The notes below the pieces were generated by a model. The model was not told the DNA's origin and searched no databases. It saw nothing but the letters and a program-made list of their open reading frames with translations. This document shows positions 36,344 through 55,253 of a stretch of DNA of 64,000 bases, in pieces. Position numbers and translations under genes: made by a program. Each line of letters starts with the position of its first letter. Position 1 is the first letter of the stretch. Where the stretch lies: NCBI GenBank assembly GCA_002102225.1, contig LQPB01000021.1:37425-101424 (forward strand), read 5' to 3'. This stretch comes from Mycobacterium interjectum. GTDB taxonomy: Bacteria; Actinomycetota; Actinomycetes; Mycobacteriales; Mycobacteriaceae.

Positions 36344-37091
36344 GACGATCCTGGCCGGTTCCCAAATCGAGGTCGGCGAGCACACCACCGCGACGTGGCT
36401 GGGTTTGACGGTCAACACCGACACCGTGCTGTCGACCGCGATCGCCGGCGTGATCGTGCTCGCCCTGGCCTTCTTCCTGCGCGCCAAGATCACCTCGAGC
36501 GGCGTTCCCAGTGGGGTTCAACTGTTTTGGGAGGCGCTCACCATCCAGATGCGCAACCAGATCGAGAGCGCCATCGGGATGCGGATCGCGCCGTTCGTGC
36601 TGCCGCTGGCGGTCACCATCTTCATCTTCATCCTGATCTCCAACTGGCTTTCGGTGTTGCCGCTGCAGTACACCGACAAATCCGGTCACACCACCGAGTT
36701 GCTCAAGTCGGCGGCGGCGGACATCAATTACGTTCTGGCGCTGGCCCTTTTCGTGTTCGTCTGCTACCACGTGGCCGGGATCTGGCGCCGCGGCATCGTC
36801 GGGCACCCGCTCAAGGTGCTCAAGGGCCACGTGGCGTTCCTGGCGCCGATCAACCTGGTCGAGGAATTGGCGAAGCCGATCTCGTTGTCGCTCCGACTCT
36901 TTGGCAACATCTTCGCCGGCGGGATCCTGGTGGCGCTGATCGCGCTCTTCCCGCCCTACATCATGTGGTTGCCCAACGCGGTCTGGAAGTCGTTCGACTT
37001 GTTCGTCGGCGCCATCCAGGCGTTCATCTTCTCGATCCTGACCATCTTGTACTTCAGCCAGGCCATGGAGCTCGAGGATCACCATGACTAG
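36336..37091 (+). CDS. atpB: ATP synthase subunit a
   Basis: Subunit a forms the proton half-channels of the membrane sector Fo. The 251-residue protein has five to six membrane helices. The essential arginine that faces the c-ring is Arg187 in [15 protein letters not shown] 36336 is preceded by AAAGGAG (36321-36327) and overlaps the end of atpI by eight bases. A 52-base gap and an AAAGGAGGA site lead to atpE. It corresponds to Rv1304. Confidence 0.96.
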   Translation: MTETILAGSQIEVGEHTTATWLGLTVNTDTVLSTAIAGVIVLALAFFLRAKITSSGVPSGVQLFWEALTIQMRNQIESAIGMRIAPFVLPLAVTIFIFILISNWLSVLPLQYTDKSGHTTELLKSAAADINYVLALALFVFVCYHVAGIWRRGIVGHPLKVLKGHVAFLAPINLVEELAKPISLSLRLFGNIFAGGILVALIALFPPYIMWLPNAVWKSFDLFVGAIQAFIFSILTILYFSQAMELEDHHD

Positions 37092-37122
37092 CCGACTCGC
37101 TGTCAGTTAAGCCAACGAATAA

Positions 37123-37389
<267 letters not shown>

Positions 37390-37398
37390 TTCGTTGTG

Positions 37399-37917
37399 AT
37401 GGGTGACTCGAACCCTATGGTGCTCGCCGCCGGCCAGGTGGTAGCCGAGGGAGGCAAGGGGGGAAGCAACTTCCTCGTCCCCAACGGCACGTTCTTCTTC
37501 GTGCTGGCCATCTTCATCATCGTGCTCGCCATCATCGGCACCTTCGTGGTGCCGCCGATCCTGAAGGTGCTGCGCGAGCGCGACGCCATGGTCGCCAAGA
37601 CCGCCGCCGACAACAAGAAGGCGGGCGAGCAGTTCGAAGCCGCCCAGGCCGATTACGAAGAGGCCATGAAGGAGGCGCGCGTGCAGGCGTCGGCCTTCCG
37701 CGACAACGCCCGCGCCGAGGGCCGCAAGGTCATTGAGGACGCGCGGGCCCGTGCCGAGCAAGAGGTGATGGCGACGGTGCAGCTGGCCTCCGAGCAATTG
37801 AAGCGGGAAAGGGACGCCGTGGAGTTGGATCTGCGCGCCAACGTCGGAACCATGTCGGCGACCCTGGCCAGCCGGATCCTCGGCGTCGACGTCACCAGCT
37901 CCGCCGCGACAAGGTAA
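37399..37917 (+). CDS. atpF: ATP synthase subunit b
   Basis: This 172-residue stator subunit has one membrane helix (about 31-55, [22 protein letters not shown]) and a long charged coiled coil that contacts F1. ATG 37399 is used; GTG 37396 would add one residue. In mycobacteria it pairs with the b-delta fusion encoded next (four bases downstream). It corresponds to Rv1306. Confidence 0.95.
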   Translation: MGDSNPMVLAAGQVVAEGGKGGSNFLVPNGTFFFVLAIFIIVLAIIGTFVVPPILKVLRERDAMVAKTAADNKKAGEQFEAAQADYEEAMKEARVQASAFRDNARAEGRKVIEDARARAEQEVMATVQLASEQLKRERDAVELDLRANVGTMSATLASRILGVDVTSSAATR

Positions 37918-37921
37918 AGAG

Positions 37922-39262
37922 ATGTCGACTTTTTTGGGACAGTTGGGCGGTTTCGCCCTCATCGTGTTCATCGTCTGGCGCTATGCCGTGCCGCCGGTGC
38001 GCAACATGATGACCGCCCGGCAAGACCTGGTGCGCCAGCAGTTGGCGGATTCGGCCGCGGCCGCCGAGCGGTTGACCGAGTCGACGACGGCCCACAGCAA
38101 GGCCGTCGAGGCCGCCGAGGAAGAGGCGGAAAAGGTCGTCGAAGAGGCCAAGTCGGACTCCGAACGCATCACCGAGCAGTTGCAGGCCCAGGCCACCGTG
38201 GAGGCCGACCGCATCAAGACGCAGGGCACGCGCCAGGCGGAGCTGCTGCGCGCGCAGCTGACCCGACAACTCCGCCTGGAGCTTGGACACGAATCCGTGC
38301 GCCAGGCAGGGGAATTGGTGCGCAGCTACGTCGCCGACTCCGAGCAGCAGTCGGGCACCGTCGATCGGTTCCTGGACGATCTGGACGCCATGGCGCCGGC
38401 GCCCGCCGAGGTCGCCTACCCGTTGCTGACCAAGATGCGCTCGGCCAGCCGGGAGGCGTTGCGCGCCCTGTCGGATCGGTTCGGCACCATCGCCAAGGAC
38501 CTCGACAACAAAGCGCTTTCCGCCCTCTCCACCGACCTGGTGGCGGTGGCCAAAATGCTGGACCGCGAAATCGTGGTCACCCGCTACCTCACCGTGCCCG
38601 CCGAAGACGCGGCACCGCGGGTCCGGCTGATCGAGCGACTGGTGTCCGGCAAGGTCGGCGACGCCGCGCTCGACGTGTTGCGGGCGGCGGTGTCCGAACG
38701 CTGGTCGGCCAACTCGGATTTGGTCGACGCCATCGAACACATTTCGCGGCAAGCCCTGCTGGAGGTCGCCGAGCGCGACGACAAGGTCGATGAGGTCGAA
38801 GACCAATTGTTCCGGGTCTCCCGCCTTCTCGAGGCGCAGCCGCGCCTTGCCATCCTGCTGGGCGATTACGGTTCGCCTGCCGAAGGCCGGATCGGCTTGC
38901 TGCGCAAGGTGCTTGAGAGCGGGAGCACGCGGGTAAACCCCGTGACGCTGTCACTGCTGACCCAGACGATCGAGCTGCTGAGGGGCGAGCCGGCCGAGGT
39001 GGCCGTGAAATTCCTGGCGGAAGTCGCGGTGGCGCGCCGCGGCGAAATCGTCGCGCAGGTCACCGCCGCGGCCGAGCTCAGCGATACCCAGCGCGCCCGC
39101 CTGACCGAGGTTCTCAGCCGCATCTACACCCATCCGGTGACGGTGCAGCTGCAGATCGACCCCGACGTGCTGGGCGGGCTGTTGATCGCGGTGGCCGACG
39201 AGGTGATCGACGGGACGCTCTCCTCTCGCCTGGCCGCGGCCGAGGCCCAGTTGCCCGACTGA
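37922..39262 (+). CDS. atpH: ATP synthase fused subunit b'-delta
   Basis: This 446-residue fusion, characteristic of mycobacteria, joins a b-type stalk (one membrane helix at about 6-24, then a helix to about 165) to a delta domain (about 170-446) that clamps the peripheral stalk to the alpha crown. The C-terminal pattern [23 protein letters not shown] is typical of delta. The fusion explains why no separate delta gene follows. It corresponds to Rv1307. Confidence 0.96.
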   Translation: MSTFLGQLGGFALIVFIVWRYAVPPVRNMMTARQDLVRQQLADSAAAAERLTESTTAHSKAVEAAEEEAEKVVEEAKSDSERITEQLQAQATVEADRIKTQGTRQAELLRAQLTRQLRLELGHESVRQAGELVRSYVADSEQQSGTVDRFLDDLDAMAPAPAEVAYPLLTKMRSASREALRALSDRFGTIAKDLDNKALSALSTDLVAVAKMLDREIVVTRYLTVPAEDAAPRVRLIERLVSGKVGDAALDVLRAAVSERWSANSDLVDAIEHISRQALLEVAERDDKVDEVEDQLFRVSRLLEAQPRLAILLGDYGSPAEGRIGLLRKVLESGSTRVNPVTLSLLTQTIELLRGEPAEVAVKFLAEVAVARRGEIVAQVTAAAELSDTQRARLTEVLSRIYTHPVTVQLQIDPDVLGGLLIAVADEVIDGTLSSRLAAAEAQLPD

Positions 39263-39314
39263 ACACATCAGCTACAACCCCACGAACGAAGATCAAGTAG
39301 GAAGACGAAAAGCC

Positions 39315-40988
<1,674 letters not shown>

Positions 40989-40994
40989 CTAACG

Positions 40995-43398
<2,404 letters not shown>

Positions 43399-43420
43399 GG
43401 CTCAGTCGAAAGGTATTGGC

Positions 43421-43786
43421 ATGGCCGAATTGAACGTCGAGATAGTCGCCGTCGAACGGAAGATCTGGTCGGGCGAGGCAACGTTCCTGTTCACCCGCAC
43501 CACCGTCGGCGAGATCGGCATCCTGCCCCACCACATCCCACTGGTGGCTCAGCTGGTGGACGACGCCATGGTGCGGGTCGAACGCGAGGGCGAGGACGAC
43601 CTGCGGATCGCGGTGGATGGCGGGTTTCTGACGGTGACCGAGGAACAGGTCAGCATCCTGGCCGAATCGGCCGAGTTCGAGTCGGAGATCGACGAGAGCG
43701 CCGCCCGGGAGGCGGCCGAGTCCGACGATCCCCGCATCGCCGCGCGGGGGCGCGCCAGACTGCGCGCCGTCGGCGCGATCGACTAG
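43421..43786 (+). CDS. atpC: ATP synthase subunit epsilon
   Basis: This 121-residue subunit couples F1 to the c-ring. It starts [41 protein letters not shown], the beta-sandwich domain, and ends with short helices. The length equals that of the M. tuberculosis protein. ATG 43421 is 22 bases after atpD with GAAAGG upstream. It corresponds to Rv1311 and closes the canonical cluster. Confidence 0.96.
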   Translation: MAELNVEIVAVERKIWSGEATFLFTRTTVGEIGILPHHIPLVAQLVDDAMVRVEREGEDDLRIAVDGGFLTVTEEQVSILAESAEFESEIDESAAREAAESDDPRIAARGRARLRAVGAID

Positions 43787-43794
43787 CGCCGTCG

Positions 43795-44238
43795 ATGAGC
43801 GCGCCCATGGTCGGCATGGTCGTGCTCGTCGTGATGCTGGCGGGCGCCGTCCTCGCACTGAGCTATCGGCTGTGGAAGCTGCGCCAGGGCGGAACGGCCG
43901 GGATCATGCGAGACATCCCCGCCGTCGGCGGCCACGGCTGGCGGCACGGCGTGATCCGCTATCGCGGTGGCGAGGCCGCCTTCTACCGGTTGTCCAGCCT
44001 GCGGTTGTGGCCGGACCGCCGGCTCAGCCGACGCGGGGTGGAGATCGTGGCCCGGCGTGCGCCGCGCGGCGATGAATTCGACATCATGACCGACGAGATC
44101 GTCGTCCTCGAGCTGCGCGACACGACGCAGGACCACAGGTCCGGTTACGAGCTCGCGCTCGACAAGGGCGCCCTGACCGCATTCCTGTCCTGGCTGGAAT
44201 CCCGTCCCTCGCCGCGCGCACGCCGTCGCAGCGTGTGA
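43795..44238 (+). CDS. DUF2550 membrane-anchored protein (Rv1312-like)
   Basis: This 147-residue protein has one N-terminal membrane segment (about 5-25, MVGMVVLVVMLAGAVLALSYRLW) and a basic cytosolic or extracellular domain containing RYRGGEAAFYRLSSLRLWPDRRLSRRG. It is conserved behind atpC in mycobacteria (Rv1312). The function is unknown; co-location with the atp operon may be only an operon tail. ATG 43795 follows the atpC stop by eight bases. Confidence 0.88.
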   Translation: MSAPMVGMVVLVVMLAGAVLALSYRLWKLRQGGTAGIMRDIPAVGGHGWRHGVIRYRGGEAAFYRLSSLRLWPDRRLSRRGVEIVARRAPRGDEFDIMTDEIVVLELRDTTQDHRSGYELALDKGALTAFLSWLESRPSPRARRRSV

Positions 44239-44673
44239 CTACCACGCGCTGACGGTCTGGCACCCGTATTCTTCGGGCGCGACGTCGCGCACCGTTTCGC
44301 TGAACTGCCAGCGATGGCCCGCGAGATCCTCGACGGTGCATTCCCGTTCGCCGTATTCCCGGTCGACCGGCGGCTCCAACACCTTCGCGCCCGCCGCCCG
44401 GGCGCGTTCGAACTGGCCGTCCACATCGGCGACCCGCACCTTGATCTCGTGCGTGACGACGCCGGCCGTCGGCGGTTTCCGCTCGCCGGCCGCGTCCGCC
44501 ACGATCACGGCCCCGTGCGCGCCGATGCGCAGCTGCGCGCGGTGGCCGTCGCCGATCCGGGTTCGCTCGACGAATCCGAAGGCCGCGGCGAGCCAGTCCA
44601 CCGCCGCGCGCACGTCCGGGTAGACAAGCACCGGGATCACGGCGACCGGTGGGATCGATCGGTTGTGTTTCAT
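44239..44673 (-). CDS. VOC-family (glyoxalase-like) protein
   Basis: This 144-residue VOC protein of the PhnB/glyoxalase-like type reads PPVAVIPVLVYPDVRAAVDWLAAAFGFVERTRIGDGHRAQLRIG, with a second module ending EDLAGHRWQFSETVRDV. The Asn/Asp-rich pattern resembles proteins that lack the canonical His and Glu metal ligands. It is convergent with the DUF2550 gene, its stop abutting that gene's stop (44238/44239). The ATG at 44673 is the sole local Met. Confidence 0.83.
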   Translation of the reverse strand: MKHNRSIPPVAVIPVLVYPDVRAAVDWLAAAFGFVERTRIGDGHRAQLRIGAHGAVIVADAAGERKPPTAGVVTHEIKVRVADVDGQFERARAAGAKVLEPPVDREYGERECTVEDLAGHRWQFSETVRDVAPEEYGCQTVSAW

Positions 44674-44689
44674 GGCGGCACTGTAGCTT

Positions 44690-45262
44690 TCATCGGTCGC
44701 CGCCCGGCTTCCAGAGCACGTCGCCTTCGGGGTTGGCCGCCCGCGCCAGGATGAACAGCAGGTCCGACAGCCGGTTGAGGTACTTCGCCGGCAGCACGCT
44801 GACCGCGCCGGGCTGGGAATCGATCGCGGCCCACGCCGATCGCTCGGCGCGCCGCACCACGGTTCGGGCGACGTGCAACAGCGCCGACAGCGGCGAACCA
44901 CCGGGCAGCACAAAGGAATTCAGTGCCGGCAGGGGCTCGTTGTACTTGTCGCACCACGCTTCGAGCCGATCGACGTAGGCCTGGGCCACTCGCAGCGGGG
45001 GGTATTTGGGGTTTTCCACCACCGGCGTCGACAGATCCGCGCCGGCGTCGAACAAGTCGTTCTGGATCTGTTGCAGTACACCCGCGATTTCCCCCTCGGG
45101 GCGACCGAGGGCGATCGCGACCCCGATCGCGGAGTTGGCCTCGTCGCAGTCCGCGTACGCCACCAGGCGGGGATCGTTTTTGGAGACCCGTGAGAAATCG
45201 CTCAATCCCGTCGTCCCGTCGTCGCCGGTACGCGTATATATGCGGGTCAGGTGGATCGCCAT
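44690..45262 (-). CDS. Cob(I)alamin adenosyltransferase, PduO type
   Basis: This 190-residue protein adds the 5'-deoxyadenosyl group to cob(I)alamin. The PduO ATP-binding N terminus TRIYTRTGDDGTTGLSDFSRVSKNDPR and the conserved ARTVVRRAERSAW region are clear. Adenosylcobalamin is required by methylmalonyl-CoA mutase, whose partner methylmalonyl-CoA epimerase is also in this window. It lies upstream of the VOC gene on the same strand (16 bases) and is divergent from murA. It corresponds to Rv1314c. Confidence 0.93.
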   Translation of the reverse strand: MAIHLTRIYTRTGDDGTTGLSDFSRVSKNDPRLVAYADCDEANSAIGVAIALGRPEGEIAGVLQQIQNDLFDAGADLSTPVVENPKYPPLRVAQAYVDRLEAWCDKYNEPLPALNSFVLPGGSPLSALLHVARTVVRRAERSAWAAIDSQPGAVSVLPAKYLNRLSDLLFILARAANPEGDVLWKPGGDR

Positions 45263-45366
45263 GAGAAAACGGTACTCGGCCGGCCTCCTCGCTCCGCTGG
45301 GCGGAGCGCATCGTCGTCAAGCGAGGCTGACTGACAAGGCGAAACCGCTTCACTAAACTGACGCGG

Positions 45367-46620
45367 GTGACTGAGCGATTCGTGGTGACCGGCGGCAACC
45401 GGTTGTCCGGCGAAGTCGCTGTCGGGGGCGCCAAGAACAGCGTGCTCAAGCTGATGGCCGCGACCCTGCTGGCCGAGGGCACCAGCACCATCACCAACTG
45501 CCCCGACATTCTCGACGTGCCATTGATGGCCGAGGTCCTGCGCGGCCTGGGCGCCACCGTCGAACTCGACGGCGACGTCGCCCGCATCACCTCGCCCGAC
45601 GAGCCCAAGTACGACGCCGACTTCGCGGCGGTGCGGCAGTTCCGCGCCTCGGTCTGCGTGTTGGGCCCGCTGGTGGGCCGCTGCAAGCGCGCCAGGGTCG
45701 CGCTGCCGGGCGGGGACGCGATCGGGTCGCGCCCGCTGGACATGCACCAGGCGGGCCTGCGGCAGCTCGGCGCGCAGTGCAACATCGAGCACGGCTGCGT
45801 GGTGGCTCAGGCGGACACCTTGCGCGGCGCGGAGATTCAGCTGGAGTTCCCGTCCGTGGGGGCCACCGAGAACATCTTGATGGCCGCCGTCGTGGCCGAG
45901 GGCGTCACCACCATTCACAACGCGGCGCGCGAACCGGACGTGGTCGATCTGTGCACGATGCTCAACCAGATGGGCGCGCAGATCGAAGGCGCGGGTTCGC
46001 CGACCATGACGATCACCGGCGTCCCGCGGCTGCATCCGACGGAACACCGCGTGATCGGTGACCGCATCGTGGCCGCCACCTGGGGCATCGCCGCCGCGAT
46101 GACGCGCGGCGACATCGAGGTGACCGGCGTCGACCCGGCCCACCTGCAGGTGGTGCTGCACAAGTTGCACGACGCGGGCGCCACGGTCACCCAGACCGAC
46201 AGCAGCTTCCGGGTGACCCAGTACGAGCGCCCCAAGGCGGTCAACGTCGCGACGTTGCCTTTTCCCGGGTTTCCGACCGACCTGCAGCCGATGGCGATCG
46301 CGCTGGCCTCGATCGCCGACGGCACGTCGATGATCACGGAGAACGTGTTCGAGGCCCGCTTCCGGTTCGTCGAGGAGATGATCCGGCTGGGCGCCGACGC
46401 CCGCACCGACGGGCACCACGCCGTCGTGCGGGGCCTGCCGCAACTGTCCAGCGCCCCGGTGTGGTGTTCGGACATCCGGGCCGGCGCCGGCCTGGTGCTG
46501 GCCGGGCTCGTCGCCGACGGCGACACCGAGGTCCACGACGTCTTCCACATCGACCGCGGCTATCCGTTGTTCGTGGAGAACCTGGCGATTTTGGGAGCGG
46601 AGATCGAACGGGTAGAGTAG
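45367..46620 (+). CDS. murA: UDP-N-acetylglucosamine 1-carboxyvinyltransferase (MurA)
   Basis: MurA performs the first committed step of peptidoglycan synthesis. The 417-residue protein has [16 protein letters not shown] and the active-site loop [17 protein letters not shown], in which Asp117 replaces the usual Cys. This substitution is normal in mycobacteria and gives intrinsic fosfomycin resistance. GTG 45367 is the start. Directly downstream lies the rrn promoter region, the standard rrnA arrangement (murA-rrs). It corresponds to Rv1315. Confidence 0.97.
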   Translation: MTERFVVTGGNRLSGEVAVGGAKNSVLKLMAATLLAEGTSTITNCPDILDVPLMAEVLRGLGATVELDGDVARITSPDEPKYDADFAAVRQFRASVCVLGPLVGRCKRARVALPGGDAIGSRPLDMHQAGLRQLGAQCNIEHGCVVAQADTLRGAEIQLEFPSVGATENILMAAVVAEGVTTIHNAAREPDVVDLCTMLNQMGAQIEGAGSPTMTITGVPRLHPTEHRVIGDRIVAATWGIAAAMTRGDIEVTGVDPAHLQVVLHKLHDAGATVTQTDSSFRVTQYERPKAVNVATLPFPGFPTDLQPMAIALASIADGTSMITENVFEARFRFVEEMIRLGADARTDGHHAVVRGLPQLSSAPVWCSDIRAGAGLVLAGLVADGDTEVHDVFHIDRGYPLFVENLAILGAEIERVE

Positions 46621-46677
46621 TCAAAGTCAGTGCCCCACAAGGGCGGTCACCCCGCGAGGGGGACCGAAACCGGGGAA

Positions 46678-46707
46678 TTGACTCCCTCGCCGGATCGGTA
46701 CTAGCCT
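46678..46707 (+). promoter_or_regulatory. rrn promoter 1 (P1)
   Basis: TTGACT (46678-46683) and TAGCCT (46702-46707) are 18 bases apart in a CCGGATCGGTAC context matching the mycobacterial rrnA P1. It is the more distal of two in tandem behind murA. Confidence 0.75.
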
Positions 46708-46757
46708 GGCACGGCTGCCCCGCAGCGGTCACCACACAAGATGACCAAAACTGGGGC

Positions 46758-46787
46758 TTGACGCCTCCGCCAGACCGGTATTAAGCT
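46758..46787 (+). promoter_or_regulatory. rrn promoter 2 (PCL1-like)
   Basis: TTGACG (46758-46763) and TAAGCT (46782-46787), 18 bases apart, match the second, highly conserved rrn promoter of mycobacteria; transcription would start near 46794, about 205 bases before 16S. Confidence 0.8.
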
Positions 46788-46998
46788 GGCAGGGTTGCCC
46801 GGAAGCGGGCGAAAACAAGCATGAGTGTTGTTTGAGAACTCAATAGTGTGTTTGGTCTTTTTAATTTGTTGTTGTTTTTTGGCCATACTCTGCACTCCCC
46901 GTGTGTGGGTATGGCTGTTTTTTGATGCCAGATGTTTGGTGTCTTTTTGTTAGGTCAGATTTTCTCTGATTGTAAATTCACCTCGTTTATCGAGGAGA
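46788..46998 (+). other. 16S leader with boxA-like element and processing stems
   Basis: There is no gene between murA and 16S (46621-46998); besides the two promoters, the leader carries GTTTGAGAACTCAATAGTG (about 46829-46848), a conserved anti-termination (nut/boxA-like) element, followed by a T-rich tract and a stem CCATAC.../GTATGG near 46882-46914. The same element is repeated before 23S. Leader and spacer sequences would pair for RNase III processing. Confidence 0.65.
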
Positions 46999-51904
<4,906 letters not shown>

Positions 51905-51990
51905 ACTCGCAACCACAATCCAGCGCCCGGCAGTAATGTCGCGGCGCGCCACACCCCCCACCAATACACTTGGTTGAAAAATAAATAGAG

Positions 51991-52105
51991 TTACGGCGGC
52001 CACAGCGACAGGGAAACGCCCGGTCCCATCCCGAACCCGGAAGCTAAGCCTGTCAGCGCCGATGATACTGCCCTATTCGGGTGGAAAAGTAGGACACCGC
52101 CGAAC
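51991..52105 (+). rRNA. rrf: 5S ribosomal RNA
   Basis: This is a 115-base gene starting TTACGGCGGCCACAGCGA and ending ACACCGCCGAAC; the two termini pair. It follows 23S by an 86-base spacer and is followed by a very strong terminator. Confidence 0.93.
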
Positions 52106-52111
52106 ATATAC

Positions 52112-52141
52112 AAAAACACCCCCGGCAACGGGGGTGTTTTT
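52112..52141 (+). terminator. Intrinsic terminator of the rrn operon
   Basis: A perfect 13-base stem, AAAAACACCCCCG (52112-52124) with CGGGGGTGTTTTT (52129-52141), is closed by a GCAA tetraloop of GNRA type, with an A tract before and a T tract after. It can act in both directions; the ogt-alkA operon reads toward it. Confidence 0.93.
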
Positions 52142-52216
52142 GCATATTCCCTACCCAGCGTCGAGTTGTTGCGGCGATTATCCGGAATTCACCACCACAA
52201 TTCGACGTTCGGCCGC

Positions 52217-52714
52217 CTAGTCGAACAACGTCAGATCCGCCGGCGCGCGCCTTTTCTCCAATGCGAGCAGGGTGCGCTTTCGATCCAGCCCGCCGCCGTA
52301 GCCGGTGAGGCTTCCGCTGGCGCCGATGACCCGGTGGCACGGGACGACGATCGCGATGGGATTGTGGCCGTTGGCCCACCCCACCGCGCGCGCCGAACCG
52401 GGGGCGCCGATCTGCTCGGCGATCTGGCCGTACGACCGCGTTTCGCCGTAGGGGATCGCCAGCAGGGCCCGCCACACCCGCCGCTGAAATTCCGTGCCCC
52501 GCAGTTCGAGCTCGAGGTCGAAGTCGCTGAGTTCGCCCGCGAAATAGGCGCCGAGTTGGTCGACGGCGGCTTCGAACGCCCGCGGGTCGGGCGACCAGCC
52601 GGCGCGGTTCGGTTCATAGGTCTGGTCGACCATCCGCAGGTTCGTCAGGACCGGGCCGTGTCCGGCCAGGGTCAGCAGCCCGATCGGGCTGTCGATGGTG
52701 CGATAGCTGATCAT
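52217..52714 (-). CDS. ogt: Methylated-DNA-protein cysteine S-methyltransferase
   Basis: This 165-residue suicide repair protein transfers O6-alkyl groups of guanine onto its own Cys. The active-site motif is [10 protein letters not shown], preceded by [23 protein letters not shown] 52714 follows AAGGAGGGCGC. The start overlaps the natural end of alkA (ATGA) in its restored frame, indicating translational coupling in the alkA-ogt operon. It corresponds to Rv1316c and has the same length. Confidence 0.95.
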   Translation of the reverse strand: MISYRTIDSPIGLLTLAGHGPVLTNLRMVDQTYEPNRAGWSPDPRAFEAAVDQLGAYFAGELSDFDLELELRGTEFQRRVWRALLAIPYGETRSYGQIAEQIGAPGSARAVGWANGHNPIAIVVPCHRVIGASGSLTGYGGGLDRKRTLLALEKRRAPADLTLFD

Positions 52715-52748
52715 GCGCCCTCCTTGAGAGGCTGTGGCGGCCAATGGT

Positions 52749-54215
52749 TTACCGGATGCTCGAGGGTGGTCCACAGGTGTTGGGTGGCGTACGAGCGCCA
52801 GGGTCGCCAGCGGGCGCTGCGCTCGATGAGTTTCCCTGATCCGCGGGCAGCCCGAGTCGCTTTGCGGCCAGCCGGAGTCCGAGGTCGCTGGCGGGAAACG
52901 CGTCGGGGTCGCCCAGGGCGCGCATCGCGATCACCTCGGCGGTCCAGGGCCCGACGCCGGGCAGGGCCAGCAACTGTGCGCGGGCGGCCTCCCAATCGCT
53001 TCCGGCGTCCAGGACGACGCTTCCGTCGGCGAGGCCCGCGATCAGCGCGTGCAGCGTGCGTCGCCGAGCTTCGGGGACCGCGAGGTGGACGGGATCGATG
53101 GCCCCGTTTTCCAGGAGCTCCTCGACCGACGGGAAGGTGTGCGTCAACGTGCCCTCCGGGTCGTGCACCGGGCGTCCGTAGGCCGCGACCAGCCTGCCCG
53201 CGTGGGTGCTGGCGGCCTTGGTCGAGACCTGCTGGCCCAGCACCGCACGCACGGCCAGCTCGGCCTCGTCGACCGTGCGCGGAATGCGTTGCCCCGGGGC
53301 CTTTTCCACCACCGCAGCCAGCTCCGGGTCACCGGCCAGCGCGTCCACCACCGCCTCGGGGTCGGCGTCGAGGTCCAGCAGCCGCCGACAGCGGGCGATC
53401 GCGGTGGTGAGGTCGCGGAAGTCGTCGAGCGCCAGCCGGCAGCGGACGTGGTCGACGGCCGGCGCCAGCGTCACGACCGCGCTGCCGTGCGGAAGCCGTA
53501 GGCTGCGCCGGTAGGCGCCGTCGCGCACCTCCTCGCAGCCGGGCACGACGCCGGCGGCGAGGTGGCCGAAGACGCCCTCGTACGCGAACGGTGTGCGCAC
53601 GGGCAGCCGAAGGCACAGCGCGCCAGGGGGATTGGTTTCGGCCCCCATCCGCACGGCCGGCCGCCGGCGCAGGGCCGACGGCGTGGCCTCGAACACCGAG
53701 CGCACCGTGTCGTTGAACTGGCGGATGCTGGAGAATCCGGCGGCGAACGCGACGTCGCCGAACGGCAGCTCGGTGGTCTCGATGAGCAGCCGCGCGGTCT
53801 GGGCCCGTTGCGCCCGGGCCAGCGCGAGCGGGCCGGCACCCACCTCGGCCCGCAGGAGCCGCTCCAGCTGCCGGGGGGTGTAGCCGAGGTGGGCCGCGAG
53901 GCCGCCGACGCCCTCCCGGTCCACGGTGCCGTCGCCGATCAGCCGCATCGCGCGGGCGACGACGTCACCGCGCACGTTCCATTCCGGGGATCCGGGCGAG
54001 GCGTCGGGACGGCATCGCTTGCAGGCCCGAAACCCCGCGCGCTGGGCGGCGGCCGCCGTCGGATAGAACCGGACGTTGCGCGCGAACGGCGGCCGCACGG
54101 GGCAGCTGGGCCGGCAATAGATCCGCGTCGTCAGCACCGCGGTGACGAACCAGCCGTCGAACCGGGCGTCCTTGGACTGGACGGCCCGGTAGCAGCGGTC
54201 GAAATCGTCGTGCAC
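52749..54215 (-). CDS. alkA: Ada-AlkA fusion DNA repair protein, 3' end frameshifted
   Basis: This protein combines an Ada-like Zn domain (CRPSC and CKRC, residues about 34-65), an AraC-type HTH (about 85-175) and an AlkA HhH-GPD 3-methyladenine glycosylase (about 200-488, with [41 protein letters not shown]). After GLPADQG the open frame changes to an unrelated tail of about 22 residues and stops at 52749. In the next frame the expected C terminus follows ([18 protein letters not shown], then TTLEHPVN), ending with TGA at 52711 that overlaps the ogt start. So one base seems missing near 52831-52836 (plus-strand TTTCCC). The GTG start at 54215 matches Rv1317c. Without repair, the last AlkA helices are lost. 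Confidence 0.85.
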   Translation of the reverse strand: MHDDFDRCYRAVQSKDARFDGWFVTAVLTTRIYCRPSCPVRPPFARNVRFYPTAAAAQRAGFRACKRCRPDASPGSPEWNVRGDVVARAMRLIGDGTVDREGVGGLAAHLGYTPRQLERLLRAEVGAGPLALARAQRAQTARLLIETTELPFGDVAFAAGFSSIRQFNDTVRSVFEATPSALRRRPAVRMGAETNPPGALCLRLPVRTPFAYEGVFGHLAAGVVPGCEEVRDGAYRRSLRLPHGSAVVTLAPAVDHVRCRLALDDFRDLTTAIARCRRLLDLDADPEAVVDALAGDPELAAVVEKAPGQRIPRTVDEAELAVRAVLGQQVSTKAASTHAGRLVAAYGRPVHDPEGTLTHTFPSVEELLENGAIDPVHLAVPEARRRTLHALIAGLADGSVVLDAGSDWEAARAQLLALPGVGPWTAEVIAMRALGDPDAFPASDLGLRLAAKRLGLPADQGNSSSAAPAGDPGARTPPNTCGPPSSIR

Positions 54216-54278
54216 GGTTCCACAGTTACACCCGCCGACCGACAAAACTGGCGGAAAACCGACATCGCAGTCCGGTGC

Positions 54279-55169
54279 CTACGGCCCCCGGTGGTGCAGG
54301 GCCGCGGCGCACGCGATGAAGTCGCGGGCCGGGCGCGACAACGGCCGCCCGGAATTCCAGATCATCCCGACATCGCGGTAGGCGTCGGCGTCGGCCAGGG
54401 GCAGCACCCTGACCCCGGGCGCGTGCTCGCTGCCGTCGATGGGCATCAGGCTGACGCCCAGGCCCGCGGCCACCAGGCCGGCGGTCGACGTGAGGTTCGC
54501 CGACTCGAGGACGATTCGCGGCTGGAACCGGGCCGCGGCGCAAAGCTCGTCGAGCAGCCGCCGCATGCCGAAGCCCGCTCGCATGGCCACGAACGGCTCG
54601 TCGGCCAGGTCGGTCATCGACACCGCCGTGGCGCCCGCAAGTGCGTGGTCGCACGGGAAGGCGACACAAAGCCGCTGGCGAAACAGGCTGCGCCAAGCCA
54701 GGTTTGGCGCCTGCGGCCGCGGCGAGACCAGGCCGAGGTCGATCGACCCGGACTGCACGAGATCGCCGATCGATTCGGCGGCACCTTCGTCCAGCGTGAA
54801 GGTCACTCGCGGCGACGCTTCCCGGAACCCGGCGATCAACCGCGGCACCACCGTTGACCCGAACGAACCGAGGAAGCCGAGTCGGATCTCCCCGACGGCC
54901 GGATTGACCAGGTCGTCGATCGCCCGCCGCGCCGCATCGAGCTCGCACTGGGCGCGGCGCGTGTGCTCGTAGAACACTCGACCGTAGGTGTTCAACGCGA
55001 GTCGCTTGCCGCGGCGATCGAACAGTTCGACCCCCAAGCGCCCTTCCAGGCGCCCCAGCATCCTGGTCAGTGTCGGCTGCGCGATGTGCAACTGTTCGGC
55101 GGCCGCCGTGACGTGTTGCAACTCCGCGAGTGTGATGAACCACTCGTAGTCGCCCTCGGACACGCCCAT
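54279..55169 (-). CDS. LysR-family transcriptional regulator
   Basis: This 296-residue LysR-type regulator has the N-terminal winged helix FITLAELQHVTAAAEQLHIAQPTLTRMLGRLEGRLGVELFDRRGKRLAL and an effector-binding domain with two Rossmann-like subdomains. ATG 55169 follows AGAGGTG. It is divergent from an MFS transporter gene across an 84-base region with a LysR-type dyad, so it very probably controls that transporter. Confidence 0.92.
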   Translation of the reverse strand: MGVSEGDYEWFITLAELQHVTAAAEQLHIAQPTLTRMLGRLEGRLGVELFDRRGKRLALNTYGRVFYEHTRRAQCELDAARRAIDDLVNPAVGEIRLGFLGSFGSTVVPRLIAGFREASPRVTFTLDEGAAESIGDLVQSGSIDLGLVSPRPQAPNLAWRSLFRQRLCVAFPCDHALAGATAVSMTDLADEPFVAMRAGFGMRRLLDELCAAARFQPRIVLESANLTSTAGLVAAGLGVSLMPIDGSEHAPGVRVLPLADADAYRDVGMIWNSGRPLSRPARDFIACAAALHHRGP

Positions 55170-55179
55170 CACCTCTACT

Positions 55180-55196
55180 TATGCTGTTACTGCATC
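55180..55196. promoter_or_regulatory. LysR-type operator between regulator and MFS gene
   Basis: ATGC (55181-55184) and GCAT (55192-55195) flank TGTTACT, and the T-N11-A rule of LysR sites is met (T55182 to A55194). It lies in the divergent promoter region about 12 bases upstream of the regulator start and 60 upstream of the transporter start. Confidence 0.55.
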
Positions 55197-55253
55197 ATAA
55201 CGCCGCTAATAATTCATTTCCTTTCCGGTGTCCGGACGCCGAGCATCGTTGCT

